NCBI GenBank assembly: GCA_946402275.1
Contig: CAMIVY010000013.1
Span: 24,168-88,167, forward strand
DNA length: 64,000 bases
DNA from: an uncultured Prevotella sp.
GTDB taxonomy: Bacteria > Bacteroidota > Bacteroidia > Bacteroidales > Bacteroidaceae
Direction: 5' to 3'
This document shows positions 8,184-16,657 of the stretch, in pieces. Within the stretch, counting starts at the first letter, position 1, and the number at the start of each line of letters is the position of its first letter. A program made the position numbers and the translations under genes. The notes below the pieces were generated by a model. It was not told where the DNA came from and ran no database searches. It worked only from the letters and a program-made list of their open reading frames with translations.

Positions 8184-9100
8184 GACTGACGGCTCTGGTC
8201 AAACAACTTTTTCTTCTCTTCCTTCGTCAGACTATCGTATCCACTCTTTCGAATCTTATCGAGAATAGCATCTATCTCCTCTTGGTTCTGACGCTTGCGG
8301 GCATTATACTCCTCATCTGTTTCGCGCTGCTGATGGGTGTGCTCTGCCTTCATCCTAGACTTTTGTTGGCGATTATTAAACTTATGCATCATATTATCGA
8401 AAAACTCCTGACCTTGACTACGTCCAAAACGCTGGCTGGAGTCAGGATGATTACGCCAATAGCGAATAAGCAGAAAACCGAAGAGCATGCCACCCAAGTG
8501 AGCCATGTGTGCCACTCCGTCACCAGGACCACTCATGGCAGAGAACAGCTCAATGGCAATATAGCCTATGATGAGCCACTTTGCCTTGATCGGGAAAGGG
8601 AATGGAATGATAAACAGTCGCTCGTTAGGGAATATCATGCCAAATGCCAACAGAATACCATATACCGCACCAGAGGCTCCTATCGTTGTCCACAAATTAA
8701 TATAGGAGTCTGTCGTCATCTGCACACCACCAGCATTTACATACTGATAGGCCGCCATTCCTTGAATAGAATAGTCGGCATACTGCACGACTTCCTGAAT
8801 GATACCTGCGCCGACGCCACACACAATGTAATAAAAAAGGAATTTTTGGGGACCCCATACCCGCTCGATCACACTACCAAACATCCATAGGGCAAACATA
8901 TTAAATAATATATGTGTAAACCCACCATGCAGGAACATGTAAGTAAGAAACTGATAAATGCGGAAGTCACTGGCCAAGAAGAAATGAAGACCCATCATAG
9001 AAGTCAGGTCTATGCCACTACGTTCAAGAACATAGGTAGCTATAAACGCCAAGACATTGACGATGAGAAGATTCTTGGTCATTGCTGGTATATTGTTCAT
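8180..9100 (-). CDS. Rhomboid family intramembrane serine protease
   Basis: 306 aa if started at MNNIPAMTKN (9100); the frame is open to an ATG at 9136. The catalytic dyad is visible: Ser143 in GASGAVYG and His201 in HMAHLGG, in an inner-membrane bundle of about six helices with a long L1 region. The C-terminal tail after about residue 225 is hydrophilic and charged (QQKSRMKAEH ... KEEKKKLFDQ). Rhomboids cut substrate transmembrane helices; the targets here are unknown. It lies upstream of, and overlaps, the EEP gene. Confidence 0.92.
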   Translation of the reverse strand: MNNIPAMTKNLLIVNVLAFIATYVLERSGIDLTSMMGLHFFLASDFRIYQFLTYMFLHGGFTHILFNMFALWMFGSVIERVWGPQKFLFYYIVCGVGAGIIQEVVQYADYSIQGMAAYQYVNAGGVQMTTDSYINLWTTIGASGAVYGILLAFGMIFPNERLFIIPFPFPIKAKWLIIGYIAIELFSAMSGPGDGVAHMAHLGGMLFGFLLIRYWRNHPDSSQRFGRSQGQEFFDNMMHKFNNRQQKSRMKAEHTHQQRETDEEYNARKRQNQEEIDAILDKIRKSGYDSLTKEEKKKLFDQSRQS

Positions 9101-9156
9101 AACTGATGATTTCTGTTTGTTTTCCTTTATGTACAATTATTATTCTATTCGACCGC

Positions 9157-9164
9157 AAAATTAC
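9157..9164 (-). promoter_or_regulatory. -7 box TAATTTTG of rhomboid-EEP pair
   Basis: TAnnTTTG match upstream of both candidate rhomboid starts (9136 and 9100). Confidence 0.5.
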
Positions 9165-9245
9165 TAAAAATATCTGTTTTTTAGCACGATTTTGGGTCAA
9201 TACACACTTTTTTTTGCTTAAAATGCAATTTTTTTTTGATTTTTG

Positions 9246-9276
9246 TTTGTCGTTTAGCAACTTTATCTTATATTTG
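9246..9276 (+). promoter_or_regulatory. Promoter of HU gene: TTTG-N19-TATATTTG
   Basis: A -33 element TTTG (9246-9249) and a -7 box TATATTTG (9269-9276) with 19-bp spacing match the Bacteroidetes promoter well. The leader before the ATG at 9330 is about 45 nt. Confidence 0.8.
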
Positions 9277-9329
9277 CGTCAGAAATTTCACTTTTAACTA
9301 TTAATAATTCATTTAAAAACAACAAAATT

Positions 9330-9605
9330 ATGAACAAGACAGAATTAATTGACAAGATTGCAGCTGGTGCTGGTCTGACCAAAGTTGATGCAAAGAAGGC
9401 TCTCGATGCCACAGTAGAAGCTATCAAGGGTGCTCTGAAGAAGGGTGACAAGGTTCAACTCGTAGGTTTCGGTACCTTCGACGTTGTTAAGAAGCCCGCT
9501 CGTGAGGGTATCAACCCCGCTACCAAGCAGAAGATTAAGATTGCTGCTAAGAAGGTGGCTAAGTTCAAGGCTGGTGCAGAACTCGCTGACGCTGTCAACA
9601 AATAA
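9330..9605 (+). CDS. hup: HU family DNA-binding protein
   Basis: 91 aa, the usual size of HU. It begins MNKTELIDKIAAGAGLTKVDAKKAL and has the beta-arm region QLVGFGTFDVVKKPAREGINPATKQKI. HU proteins bind and bend DNA with little sequence preference and help organise the nucleoid. It has its own strong promoter and terminator, so it is a monocistronic unit. Codon use looks highly biased, as expected for an abundant protein. Confidence 0.96.
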   Translation: MNKTELIDKIAAGAGLTKVDAKKALDATVEAIKGALKKGDKVQLVGFGTFDVVKKPAREGINPATKQKIKIAAKKVAKFKAGAELADAVNK

Positions 9606-9629
9606 TATTGTCAATAAAAATTTAAAAGA

Positions 9630-9656
9630 AAGGCTTCATCGATTTGATGAAGCCTT
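9630..9656 (+). terminator. Intrinsic terminator of HU gene
   Basis: Stem AAGGCTTCATC / GATGAAGCCTT with loop GATTT, followed by TCTTTATT, 25 bases after the stop. Confidence 0.9.
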
Positions 9657-9677
9657 CTTTATTAATGAATGTGCAGT

Positions 9678-9797
9678 GAAACTTTTCACTTTTCACTCTT
9701 CACTCTTCACTTTTCACTTTTCACTCTTCACTTTTCACTTTTCACTTTTCACTTTTCACTCTTCACTTTTCACTTTTCACTCTTCACTTTTCACTTT
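9678..9797. repeat. Heptanucleotide array (TTTTCAC/TCTTCAC)
   Basis: About 17 near-perfect copies of a 7-bp unit fill the gap between the HU terminator and the SDR gene, whose TAA stop is at 9796-9798. Single-base variants (TTTTCAC and TCTTCAC) alternate. It is the longest heptad array in the window. Confidence 0.93.
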
Positions 9798-10599
9798 ACT
9801 GGGGCTGTTTGCCAATGTAAGCTAAGATACCACCATCTACATAGAGTATGTGACCGTTGACAGCGTCAGAGGCATGAGAAGCCAGGAACACTGCGGGACC
9901 ACCCAACTCAGAAGGATCAAGCCAACGGCCTGCGGGAGTCTTGGCACAGATGAAGCTGTCGAATGGATGACGACTTCCGTCAGGCTGACGCTCACGAAGA
10001 GGAGCGGTCTGAGGAGTAGCAATGTAGCCCGGACCAATACCATTACACTGAATGTTATACTCACCATACTCTGAGCAGATATTGCGAGTCAGCATCTTCA
10101 GACCACCCTTCGCAGCAGCGTAGGCACTTACAGTCTCACGACCCAACTCAGACATCATCGAGCAGATATTGATAATCTTACCCTCCTTACGCTCCATCAT
10201 CTCAGGGATAACAGCACTGGCAACAATGAAAGGAGCCACCAGATCTACATCAATGACCTGCTGGAACTCTGCGCGCTTCATCTCATGCATAGGAATGCGC
10301 TTGATGATACCAGCGTTGTTCACCAGAATGTCAATCTGACCAACCTCAGCGTGAATCTTCTCTACGAGAGCCTTCACGTCATCTTCCTTCGTCACGTCAC
10401 AAACGTAGCCGTGTACATTCGTAATACCAGCCTCCTTGTAGTTAGCCAGACCACGCTCCAGAGCTGCCTCGTTGATGTCGTTGAAGATAATGTTCTTAAT
10501 ACCAGCGGCTACAAATGCCTTTGCAATGTTGAAGCCGATTCCGTAAGATGCACCAGTAATCCAGGCGTTCTTACCTTCCAATGAAAATGGATTTGCCAT
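9796..10599 (-). CDS. kduD: SDR-family dehydrogenase, KduD / gluconate 5-dehydrogenase type
   Basis: 267 aa. A classical short-chain dehydrogenase: the NAD(P)-binding motif TGASYGIG near residue 15, NNAG near 95, and the active-site Ser and YAAAK. It ends with the typical VNGHILYVDGG segment. It starts 13 bases after the kduI stop, and with kduI the likely reaction is reduction of 3-deoxy-D-glycero-2,5-hexodiulosonate to 2-keto-3-deoxygluconate in pectin or glycosaminoglycan uronate breakdown. The sequence alone does not separate KduD from gluconate 5-dehydrogenase; the neighbour favours KduD. Confidence 0.82.
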   Translation of the reverse strand: MANPFSLEGKNAWITGASYGIGFNIAKAFVAAGIKNIIFNDINEAALERGLANYKEAGITNVHGYVCDVTKEDDVKALVEKIHAEVGQIDILVNNAGIIKRIPMHEMKRAEFQQVIDVDLVAPFIVASAVIPEMMERKEGKIINICSMMSELGRETVSAYAAAKGGLKMLTRNICSEYGEYNIQCNGIGPGYIATPQTAPLRERQPDGSRHPFDSFICAKTPAGRWLDPSELGGPAVFLASHASDAVNGHILYVDGGILAYIGKQPQ

Positions 10600-10612
10600 A
10601 ATAGTTTTGTTT

Positions 10613-11455
10613 TTATTTTAAATCAGTAATTTGAAAAAAATCTTGATCTCCGTAATCCAGATTCTCACCACCCATCCCCCAAATAAAGGTATAGTTGTGA
10701 GTAGCTGCAGCCGAGTGAATGCTCCATTCTGGCGAAAGCACTGCCTGTTCACCACGCATCCAGATGTGGCGTGTCTCCTGCGGTTCACCCATCAGATGGC
10801 ACACTGCCTGATCTTCAGGCAATTCAAAATAGAAATAGGCTTCCATGCGACGTGAATGAACATGGGCTGGCATCGTGTTCCACACAGAACCTGGAGCCAA
10901 CTCTGTCATACCCATCTGCAACTGACACGTCTGCAGCACTTGGTTCACCAGCATCTTGTTGATGTCGCGCTCATTAGACATCTCCAACGAGCCCATGTGG
11001 GCCACCACAGCATTCTGCTTGTTCACCTTCTTACAAGGATAGGACATATGAGCCGTTGCCGAATTGAAATAAAACTTGGCAGGCTTTTCTGCATCCTTCG
11101 AGCAGAAAACCACCTCGCGGTCACCACTTCCTATATATAAGGCCTCCTTATAGTCCAGGTCAAAAACCTCATCACCAACTTTGATGCAACCTGCACCGCC
11201 CACATTATACACACCCACCTCACGACGATGTGTAAAGCAGGGAGCCTTCAAGGGTTCAATAGCGTCTAACGTCAAAGACTCCTTCACAGGCATAGCACCT
11301 CCTACCACAATGCGGTCGTACATGGAATAAACCATGTTCACCTCATCCTCTGCAAAAAGCTTTTCAATGAGAAAATCACGGCGCAGACGCTGTGTGTCGT
11401 AGTGTTTCACATCCTCTGGATGAGCTGCGTAACGTATCTCATAATTTGTCTTCAT
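10613..11455 (-). CDS. kduI: 5-dehydro-4-deoxy-D-glucuronate isomerase KduI
   Basis: 280 aa, the normal KduI length. It isomerises 5-keto-4-deoxyuronate to 3-deoxy-D-glycero-2,5-hexodiulosonate, following polysaccharide lyase and unsaturated glucuronyl hydrolase steps. Cupin metal-site segments are seen: PAHVHSRRMEAYFYFEL and the later SPEWSIHSAAATHNY, plus the family ending GENLDYGDQDFF. The first gene of the two-gene unit, it has a good promoter at 11493. It implies use of pectin, alginate-like or glycosaminoglycan uronides. Confidence 0.95.
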   Translation of the reverse strand: MKTNYEIRYAAHPEDVKHYDTQRLRRDFLIEKLFAEDEVNMVYSMYDRIVVGGAMPVKESLTLDAIEPLKAPCFTHRREVGVYNVGGAGCIKVGDEVFDLDYKEALYIGSGDREVVFCSKDAEKPAKFYFNSATAHMSYPCKKVNKQNAVVAHMGSLEMSNERDINKMLVNQVLQTCQLQMGMTELAPGSVWNTMPAHVHSRRMEAYFYFELPEDQAVCHLMGEPQETRHIWMRGEQAVLSPEWSIHSAAATHNYTFIWGMGGENLDYGDQDFFQITDLK

Positions 11456-11492
11456 GCCACGTCTTGATTCGTTTTAGTTTGTTTAGCATCTG

Positions 11493-11524
11493 CAAAGATA
11501 CAAAGAAGAATGGAAATATCCAAA
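11493..11524 (-). promoter_or_regulatory. Promoter of kduI: TTTG-N20-TATCTTTG
   Basis: -7 box TATCTTTG at 11493-11500 and -33 TTTG at 11521-11524 on the minus strand, spacing 20 bp, about 38 bases before the start codon. Confidence 0.8.
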
Positions 11525-11566
11525 GAAAAAACTACTTTTCTTCACGTCTGTTTTTGGGGGCAATCA

Positions 11567-11598
11567 TTTGCGTAATTACAGAAAATGTTATATCTTTG
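11567..11598 (+). promoter_or_regulatory. Promoter TTTG-N20-TATCTTTG, divergent from kduI
   Basis: -33 TTTG at 11567-11570 and -7 box TATCTTTG at 11591-11598, spacing 20 bp. The start of transcription would be near 11605, giving a leader of about 180 nt to the ATG at 11789. Confidence 0.78.
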
Positions 11599-11599
11599 C

Positions 11600-11788
11600 G
11601 CTCAAATCTGACATCGGACATCCTACGACATAACAAAAATAGGATAAAGAAAAGACGAAGAACAGACGAAGAACAGACGAAGAAGAATCGGGGCAACGCA
11701 CTGCCTTCATTAGACCAACAATAGCCCTACGTCCTTCCACTATACAACAATGAAGGACACGACAACAAAACAACATTAAATCAATAAT
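11600..11788 (+). promoter_or_regulatory. Long 5' leader with 11-bp tandem repeats
   Basis: The leader holds three copies of AGACGAAGAAC (11653-11685, the last ending AAG) and an 8-bp inverted repeat CCTTCATT (11704-11711) / AATGAAGG (11749-11756). No known riboswitch is recognised. Confidence 0.45.
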
Positions 11789-12550
11789 ATGGCACGAGGA
11801 ACAGGTATATTTGAACACATAGAAGGTCGCCTGGAAGGCATAACCATCTACAAGAAAAACGGCAAGACCATCATACGGTGCGCACACAATAGTCGTAAGC
11901 CGCGAAGCATGTCGCGCAAGCAGTTTGCACAGCGACAACGTATGACGCATAACAACGCGCTATGGAAAGTGCTGTCGCAGACAGACAGGGTATTCTTTGA
12001 AGGAGGTTCGAGTCCTTGCCACCGTTTCCGCTCCATCAACACGGAGTCACCAATCGTCTATCTCACCAAACAGATGAGACTGAACTTCACAGTGCTCCTC
12101 CTGCCAAAGATGGTAATCAGCGACGGACCACTGCCACCCATCGGCTACCAGCTAGGGGAAGTGGACGGGCAACCTGCACTACTGACAGACCTGACCATCA
12201 AAGACGTAAAATACGATGAGATTCTGCTCTATATACTAGAACAGAGGATATACCCCCAACAGTCCGTCGAAGAATTGATCCAACTGGTCATTCACGTTGA
12301 GCGTATCACGCCCGACCAGTTTGTTAACGTCCCATCATCACTGCTGACACCATACAAAGACAAGAAAGGCTGTCTGGCACTTGTCGGCAACCGCTTCGCA
12401 GACCCCATGCTGGGATTCAGTCTGGTACGCATCAAGGATGGACATGCCTCACATCAACACGTGGTAACCAACTGCACCTATTACGAACGCTTCACTACAG
12501 AGGAAGCCTTACAAGTTGCTGCCAAGTCATACGGCGGACTGAAAGGATAG
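11789..12550 (+). CDS. Protein of unknown function
   Basis: 253 aa, not confidently recognised. The first 60 residues are basic (GITIYKKNGKTIIRCAHNSRKPRSMSRKQFAQRQ) and resemble in style the N-terminus of Bacteroidetes DUF6266-type proteins (glycine-rich start, Tyr, NGK, basic patch), but this is a weak likeness. The rest looks like mixed alpha/beta sequence with no membrane segment, signal peptide or catalytic motif. It stands alone, with a strong promoter, a long leader and a hairpin downstream at 12616. It could be an orphan of mobile origin. Confidence 0.75.
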   Translation: MARGTGIFEHIEGRLEGITIYKKNGKTIIRCAHNSRKPRSMSRKQFAQRQRMTHNNALWKVLSQTDRVFFEGGSSPCHRFRSINTESPIVYLTKQMRLNFTVLLLPKMVISDGPLPPIGYQLGEVDGQPALLTDLTIKDVKYDEILLYILEQRIYPQQSVEELIQLVIHVERITPDQFVNVPSSLLTPYKDKKGCLALVGNRFADPMLGFSLVRIKDGHASHQHVVTNCTYYERFTTEEALQVAAKSYGGLKG

Positions 12551-12615
12551 ACGGGACGATAAACAACAGGGAGACGGATGCCTGCATCATCTATGGCGAT
12601 GACTATATGACAAAA

Positions 12616-12645
12616 CGACCCGACAACATGAATATTGTCGGGTCG
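12616..12645. terminator. Hairpin terminator between 11789 gene and tRNA-Gln
   Basis: Perfect 11-bp stem CGACCCGACAA / TTGTCGGGTCG, loop 8 nt. On the minus strand TTTTG follows, so it probably terminates the tRNA-Gln transcript; it may also stop the plus-strand gene. Confidence 0.78.
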
Positions 12646-12650
12646 CTTCG

Positions 12651-12721
12651 TTGTCCAAGGCGGATTCGAACCACCACAAACAGAACCAAAACCTGTTGTG
12701 CTACCATTACACCATTGGACA
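12651..12721 (-). tRNA. tRNA-Gln (anticodon TTG)
   Basis: Cloverleaf on the minus strand: acceptor TGTCCAA/TTGGACA, anticodon stem ACAGG/TCTGT with loop TTTTGGT, and a T loop GGTTCGAATCC. Anticodon TTG reads CAA. The discriminator is A at 12651; CCA is not encoded. A translated frame over this tRNA (VQWCNGSTTGFGSV) is a common false gene call. Confidence 0.95.
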
Positions 12722-12775
12722 ATCGTGCTCTTAGCGGGTGCAAAGGTAATAAAAATTTGGATTACAGCCAAATTT

Positions 12776-12913
12776 TTAAATGAGAAATGAGAAATGATGA
12801 ATGAAAAATGTAAATTAAGAAATGAAGAAATGCTTTCCGCTGATGTGGAGCACTTCCTCATTTAATCATTTTATCATTTCAATTCCTCATTTCTCATTCC
12901 TCATTTCTCATTT
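12776..12913. repeat. Inverted pair of heptad arrays (AAATGAG / CTCATTT)
   Basis: A 7-bp repeat AAATGAG at 12776-12805 faces its complement CTCATTT at 12868-12913. The second arm runs into the tyrS stop codon: TGA at 12908-12910 and the final Lys codon are part of the array. Confidence 0.82.
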
Positions 12914-14203
12914 AACAATGAGCAGATAATAATTCTTCTTACCGCGCTGTGCAAGCAGATACTTACCATCTATCAAATCATCACTAGTAATAGGGCGGTT
13001 CTGATCGGTGAGCTTTTCTTTATTCAGCGATACGCCACCACCCTGCACCATCTTACGCATCTCACCTTTTGAAGGGAACACTGGAGCTATAGTGGTGAAC
13101 ATTTCAATAGCAGGCTGACCTAACTGCTCCTTAGAAACCTCAAACTGAGGCACGCCGTCAAACACATCAAGGAAAGTCTGCTCGTCAAGTTTCTCCAGCC
13201 CCTCTTTGGTTGACTTACCAAACAGGAGGTTTGAGGCTTCAATAGCGGCATCAAGGGCTTCCTGAGAGTGTACCATCACTGTTACCTCCTCAGCCAGACG
13301 CTTCTGCAATACACGACGACCTGGATCCTGCTTGTGCTCTTCTACAAGGGCATCAATGACGTCCTTCTCCAAAGAAGTAAAAATCTTAATATACTTCTCG
13401 GCATCGTCGTCGCTGACGTTGAGCCAGAACTGATAGAACTTATACGGTGTAGTGCGCTTGGGGTCGAGCCAGATATTTCCCGACTCGGTCTTGCCAAACT
13501 TCTTTCCGTCACTCTTGGTAATCAGCGGACAGGTCAGGGCAAAAGCTTCGTTCTCATAGCCCAAAGTACGACGGATCAGTTCCGTTCCAGTAGTAATGTT
13601 ACCCCACTGGTCGTTACCGCCTAACTGCAACTTACAGTTCTTATGCTGATAGAGGTAAAGGAAGTCGTAGCCCTGCAAGAGCTGGTAAGTGAACTCTGTA
13701 AAGCTGAGACCGTCGCGAGCCGTACCGTTCAGACGCTGCTGAACGCTATCCTTAGCCATCATATAGTTTACCGTGATGTGCTTACCGACCTCACGGGCAA
13801 AGTCCAGGAAGGTGAAGTCCTTCATCCAGTCGTAATTATTCACCATCTCAGCTGCATTAGCATCCTTAGACTCAAAGTCCAGGAACTTGGAAACTTGTGC
13901 TTTGATGCACTCTTGGTTATGACGAAGGGTTTCCTCATTCAGCAAATTGCGCTCCTGCGACTTGCCCGAGGGATCACCAATCATACCTGTAGCACCACCC
14001 ACAAGGATAATGGGCTTATGACCACAGCGCTGCAAGTGACGCAGCATCATGATGCCACAAAGGTGACCAATATGGAGTGAATCGGCCGTGGGGTCTGTTC
14101 CCAGATAGGCCGTTACCATTTCTTTTTGGAGCAGTTCTTCCGTTCCTGGCATCATCTGTGCCAGCATACCGCGCCATTTCAGTTCTTCAACAAAGTTCTT
14201 CAT
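12908..14203 (-). CDS. tyrS: Tyrosine--tRNA ligase
   Basis: 431 aa, the normal size of bacterial TyrRS. It charges tRNA-Tyr with tyrosine. The class I signatures are present: HIGH as HIGHLCG near residue 41 and the KMSKS equivalent KFGKT near 231 ([13 protein letters not shown]). The C-terminal S4-like RNA-binding domain is seen in the last 80 residues ([19 protein letters not shown]). It is the last gene of the minus-strand series starting at metK; no separate promoter is visible in the 34-bp gap after yidD. Confidence 0.97.
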   Translation of the reverse strand: MKNFVEELKWRGMLAQMMPGTEELLQKEMVTAYLGTDPTADSLHIGHLCGIMMLRHLQRCGHKPIILVGGATGMIGDPSGKSQERNLLNEETLRHNQECIKAQVSKFLDFESKDANAAEMVNNYDWMKDFTFLDFAREVGKHITVNYMMAKDSVQQRLNGTARDGLSFTEFTYQLLQGYDFLYLYQHKNCKLQLGGNDQWGNITTGTELIRRTLGYENEAFALTCPLITKSDGKKFGKTESGNIWLDPKRTTPYKFYQFWLNVSDDDAEKYIKIFTSLEKDVIDALVEEHKQDPGRRVLQKRLAEEVTVMVHSQEALDAAIEASNLLFGKSTKEGLEKLDEQTFLDVFDGVPQFEVSKEQLGQPAIEMFTTIAPVFPSKGEMRKMVQGGGVSLNKEKLTDQNRPITSDDLIDGKYLLAQRGKKNYYLLIVK

Positions 14204-14237
14204 TTATATATAATTCTCAATTATCAATAATCAATTA

Positions 14238-14480
14238 TCACGGTACTGGGTCATAGCCAGAACCTCCCCAGGGATTACATCTTAAAATACGCCATATCGC
14301 CAAAGCCAACCCTTTAAAAGGTCCATACTTAACGAGAGCTTGTCGGGCATATTCGCTACAGGTGGGTGTAAAGCGACACGAAGGTCCCAACAATGGCGAG
14401 ATACAAATCTGATAGAACCGAATGGGCACTAAAAGCAACCAAACGAGTGCTCGTGACAGATAGTGTAGTAACTGCTTCAT
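14238..14480 (-). CDS. yidD: Membrane protein insertion efficiency factor YidD
   Basis: 80 aa. The YidD signature is clear: [15 protein letters not shown] and [14 protein letters not shown]. YidD is a small membrane-associated protein that assists YidC-dependent insertion. Its start overlaps the rnpA stop by four bases, the classic rnpA-yidD arrangement, although yidC is not nearby. Confidence 0.96.
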   Translation of the reverse strand: MKQLLHYLSRALVWLLLVPIRFYQICISPLLGPSCRFTPTCSEYARQALVKYGPFKGLALAIWRILRCNPWGGSGYDPVP

Positions 14481-14872
14481 AGCTTCTCATCTATTCGGCG
14501 CATCAACGATACCAACTTCTGCTCAATGGAAGAAGACGCCTCATGGCTGTCTGACAACCACACACAAGCCACCAACAACTGCTGATTGTTTGGCAGTGAG
14601 GCTGTAAGCAGTTCTTTATGCCGACGATAGGACTCACGAATCTGGCGCTTTACCCTATTGCGATCAACAGCATGTTTGAAATGCTTTTTAGGAACACTTA
14701 TCAGCAACTGCACCGGTACATCACCCTCCTCACGCTCTCTAACCATATAGACCACACGCAGCGGAAAAGCTGCCAGAGAGTGGCTGCTTCCACCGCTAAA
14801 GAGCGTTTCTATCAGCTGTCTGCTGACCATGCGCTCCTGTTTTGAAAACAATGAACGCCCGGTGTTAAGCAT
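14477..14872 (-). CDS. rnpA: Ribonuclease P protein component
   Basis: 131 aa. RnpA is the protein cofactor of RNase P, which matures tRNA 5' ends. The family motif is seen as [23 protein letters not shown] (about residues 71-93), within a basic protein. It lies between hemD and yidD, six bases after the hemD stop. rpmH, the usual neighbour, is absent here, so the gene has moved to a new operon with hemD and metK. Confidence 0.94.
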   Translation of the reverse strand: MLNTGRSLFSKQERMVSRQLIETLFSGGSSHSLAAFPLRVVYMVREREEGDVPVQLLISVPKKHFKHAVDRNRVKRQIRESYRRHKELLTASLPNNQQLLVACVWLSDSHEASSSIEQKLVSLMRRIDEKL

Positions 14873-14878
14873 ATTATC

Positions 14879-15628
14879 TTATCCTTGTTTCTCCAGCAGG
14901 AAATGCTGTAAGGCACTGGTCATTGAAGGATACTTCTCCGAAGGAGCCTCCAAATCAAGGCGAAGACCTGCATCCTTTACAGCCTTGGCTGTTGAAGGAC
15001 CAAAGGTAGCGATAGCTATCTCCCCCTGGTTGAAATTGGGGAAGTTCTTCGTAAGCGACTCAATACCTGCGGGACTGAAGAAAATCAGCATATCATAGTC
15101 GAAGTTCTTAATTTCCTCTGGAGTAAAGTCATTGCTCACAGTACGATACATCACGCACTCACGATGGTTCAACTTCTTAGCATCAAGCATCTGAGCAACA
15201 CTGTCATTATGCACATCGCTCATTGGCACCAAGTATTTCTCCTGTTTATGCTTTGTCATAGTAGGAATCAGATCATCAATCTTACCTGTTGTCCCAAAGA
15301 ATACTTTGCGCTTACGATACTGGACATATTTCTGTATATAAAGTGAGATGGTCTCTGTCACACAGAAATACTTCATATTCTCAGGAATAGTAATACGCAT
15401 CTCCTTTGCCAGCGTGAAATAATTATCAATAGCATGACGCGATGTGAAAACTACGGCAGTGTAGTCAAGGATGTTAACTTTCTGCGCACGAAATTCTTTT
15501 GCTGTCATCCCTTCCACTTTGATAAAAGGACGGAATACAAGTTCTACCCCATAATTTGATGCAATATCATAATATGGTGACTTCTCACTTGAAGGCTTTG
15601 GCTGTGAAACCAAGATTTTCTTTATCAT
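14879..15628 (-). CDS. hemD: Uroporphyrinogen-III synthase
   Basis: 249 aa, the usual size. HemD closes hydroxymethylbilane to uroporphyrinogen III in haem and corrinoid synthesis. The two-lobed alpha/beta protein shows family landmarks: VVFTSRHAIDNYF in the first half, MLIFFSPAGIESL in the second, and the terminal IATFGPSTAKAVKDAGLR. HemD proteins vary greatly, so the call relies on pattern. It follows the DUF4271 gene by seven bases. Confidence 0.88.
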   Translation of the reverse strand: MIKKILVSQPKPSSEKSPYYDIASNYGVELVFRPFIKVEGMTAKEFRAQKVNILDYTAVVFTSRHAIDNYFTLAKEMRITIPENMKYFCVTETISLYIQKYVQYRKRKVFFGTTGKIDDLIPTMTKHKQEKYLVPMSDVHNDSVAQMLDAKKLNHRECVMYRTVSNDFTPEEIKNFDYDMLIFFSPAGIESLTKNFPNFNQGEIAIATFGPSTAKAVKDAGLRLDLEAPSEKYPSMTSALQHFLLEKQG

Positions 15629-15635
15629 CGATGTC

Positions 15636-16652
15636 CTAAAAATTTATTTTCAACATATTCGCCGTAGCGTTCAAAACGCTCCATAGAAAAACAAATGGTA
15701 CTATTTCGAGCGCACAAAAGTACAAAATAATTTGCAATTTAACGACATTTCGTTTAAAAAAGATGTTGTAACACTTATAAATCGTCAATATTTTAATGAT
15801 TATCAACACTACAACGGCATAAACAGAGGCACTGAACATGGAAATATCGAAATATCCTTTCACCATCATGACAGGAAACATCAAGACTCCCTCTGCACTT
15901 ACAATAAACAAGAAAGAGCGCAGCCATTGTTTATTTCTTTTACTATCGAAGAGCACTAAATTGGTTACTGAATAAAGAAGAACCTTCAGCACATAATAGG
16001 CTATGAAAATGCCCCAATATATCAGGATCAGATAATAGGGAGAACGAAGTATGAAGGACTCTCCTATAAAATATAAGGTATAGAAATAGAATAGCAGCGA
16101 ACAAAGCAGACATGACAAGAGAACGAGAAAGAACTGAAAGCGTAGCTCAACGGCTGTTTCGGACATCTCGGAAGCTACATCATGTGAGAAATAAAAAAAT
16201 GACTTTGCCTGACGCACCAAGAAATCCTTTACATTTGCAAAGGCCAACACCACCATAATCAGGCAGAGCAGTAACAGACCCGTCAGCAGGTTATCAGAAT
16301 GAACAGTATAAGGAACGGGGTCTCCAGCCACACCACTTCTTCCTCCCCGAAGTTCTGGATGAAAGAGGGAATCTTTGGAGAAGAATCCTTCGCGGTAATA
16401 TTGCGGAAGATTAACATCCAACATATTATGTCCTCTATCATGCCCTGGCAGATGGAGTGTGTCGGGACGGGTGCTCCACCGGATTTCCCCAGGTTTAAAA
16501 TGAGCCTGGATGGCAGAGTCCTGCTGGGCAGGAGTAGCATTTCGCGGCAACCAACTCAGTACCTGGGCAGGAGTAAGGGGACGGTGGACAGCAACCACCG
16601 AGTCACCCCCCACCGCCGTATATTGCTGCTGTATGCTGTCTTGACGTACCAA
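15636..16652 (-). CDS. DUF4271 integral membrane protein
   Basis: 338 aa, five bases after the metK stop. The N-terminal 115 residues are hydrophilic and proline-rich; the rest holds about seven membrane segments (from TGLLLLCLIMVV onward), with KSFFYFSHDVASEMSETAVELRFQFF between the first and second. This is the layout of the Bacteroidetes DUF4271 family, usually found next to hemD, as here. The function is unknown. The only early start in frame is TTG at 16652; the first ATG is far inside, so the exact start is uncertain. Confidence 0.82.
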   Translation of the reverse strand: MVRQDSIQQQYTAVGGDSVVAVHRPLTPAQVLSWLPRNATPAQQDSAIQAHFKPGEIRWSTRPDTLHLPGHDRGHNMLDVNLPQYYREGFFSKDSLFHPELRGGRSGVAGDPVPYTVHSDNLLTGLLLLCLIMVVLAFANVKDFLVRQAKSFFYFSHDVASEMSETAVELRFQFFLVLLSCLLCSLLFYFYTLYFIGESFILRSPYYLILIYWGIFIAYYVLKVLLYSVTNLVLFDSKRNKQWLRSFLFIVSAEGVLMFPVMMVKGYFDISMFSASVYAVVVLIIIKILTIYKCYNIFFKRNVVKLQIILYFCALEIVPFVFLWSVLNATANMLKINF

Positions 16653-16657
16653 AGTCT

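Noticed and set aside
9484..9860. Plus-strand frames rich in FHFSLFT
   Set aside because: They are readings of the TTTTCAC heptad array.
12481..12861. Minus-strand 126-residue open frame (VQWCNGSTTGF motif)
   Set aside because: It is the translation of tRNA-Gln, a frequent false call, plus heptad repeat sequence.
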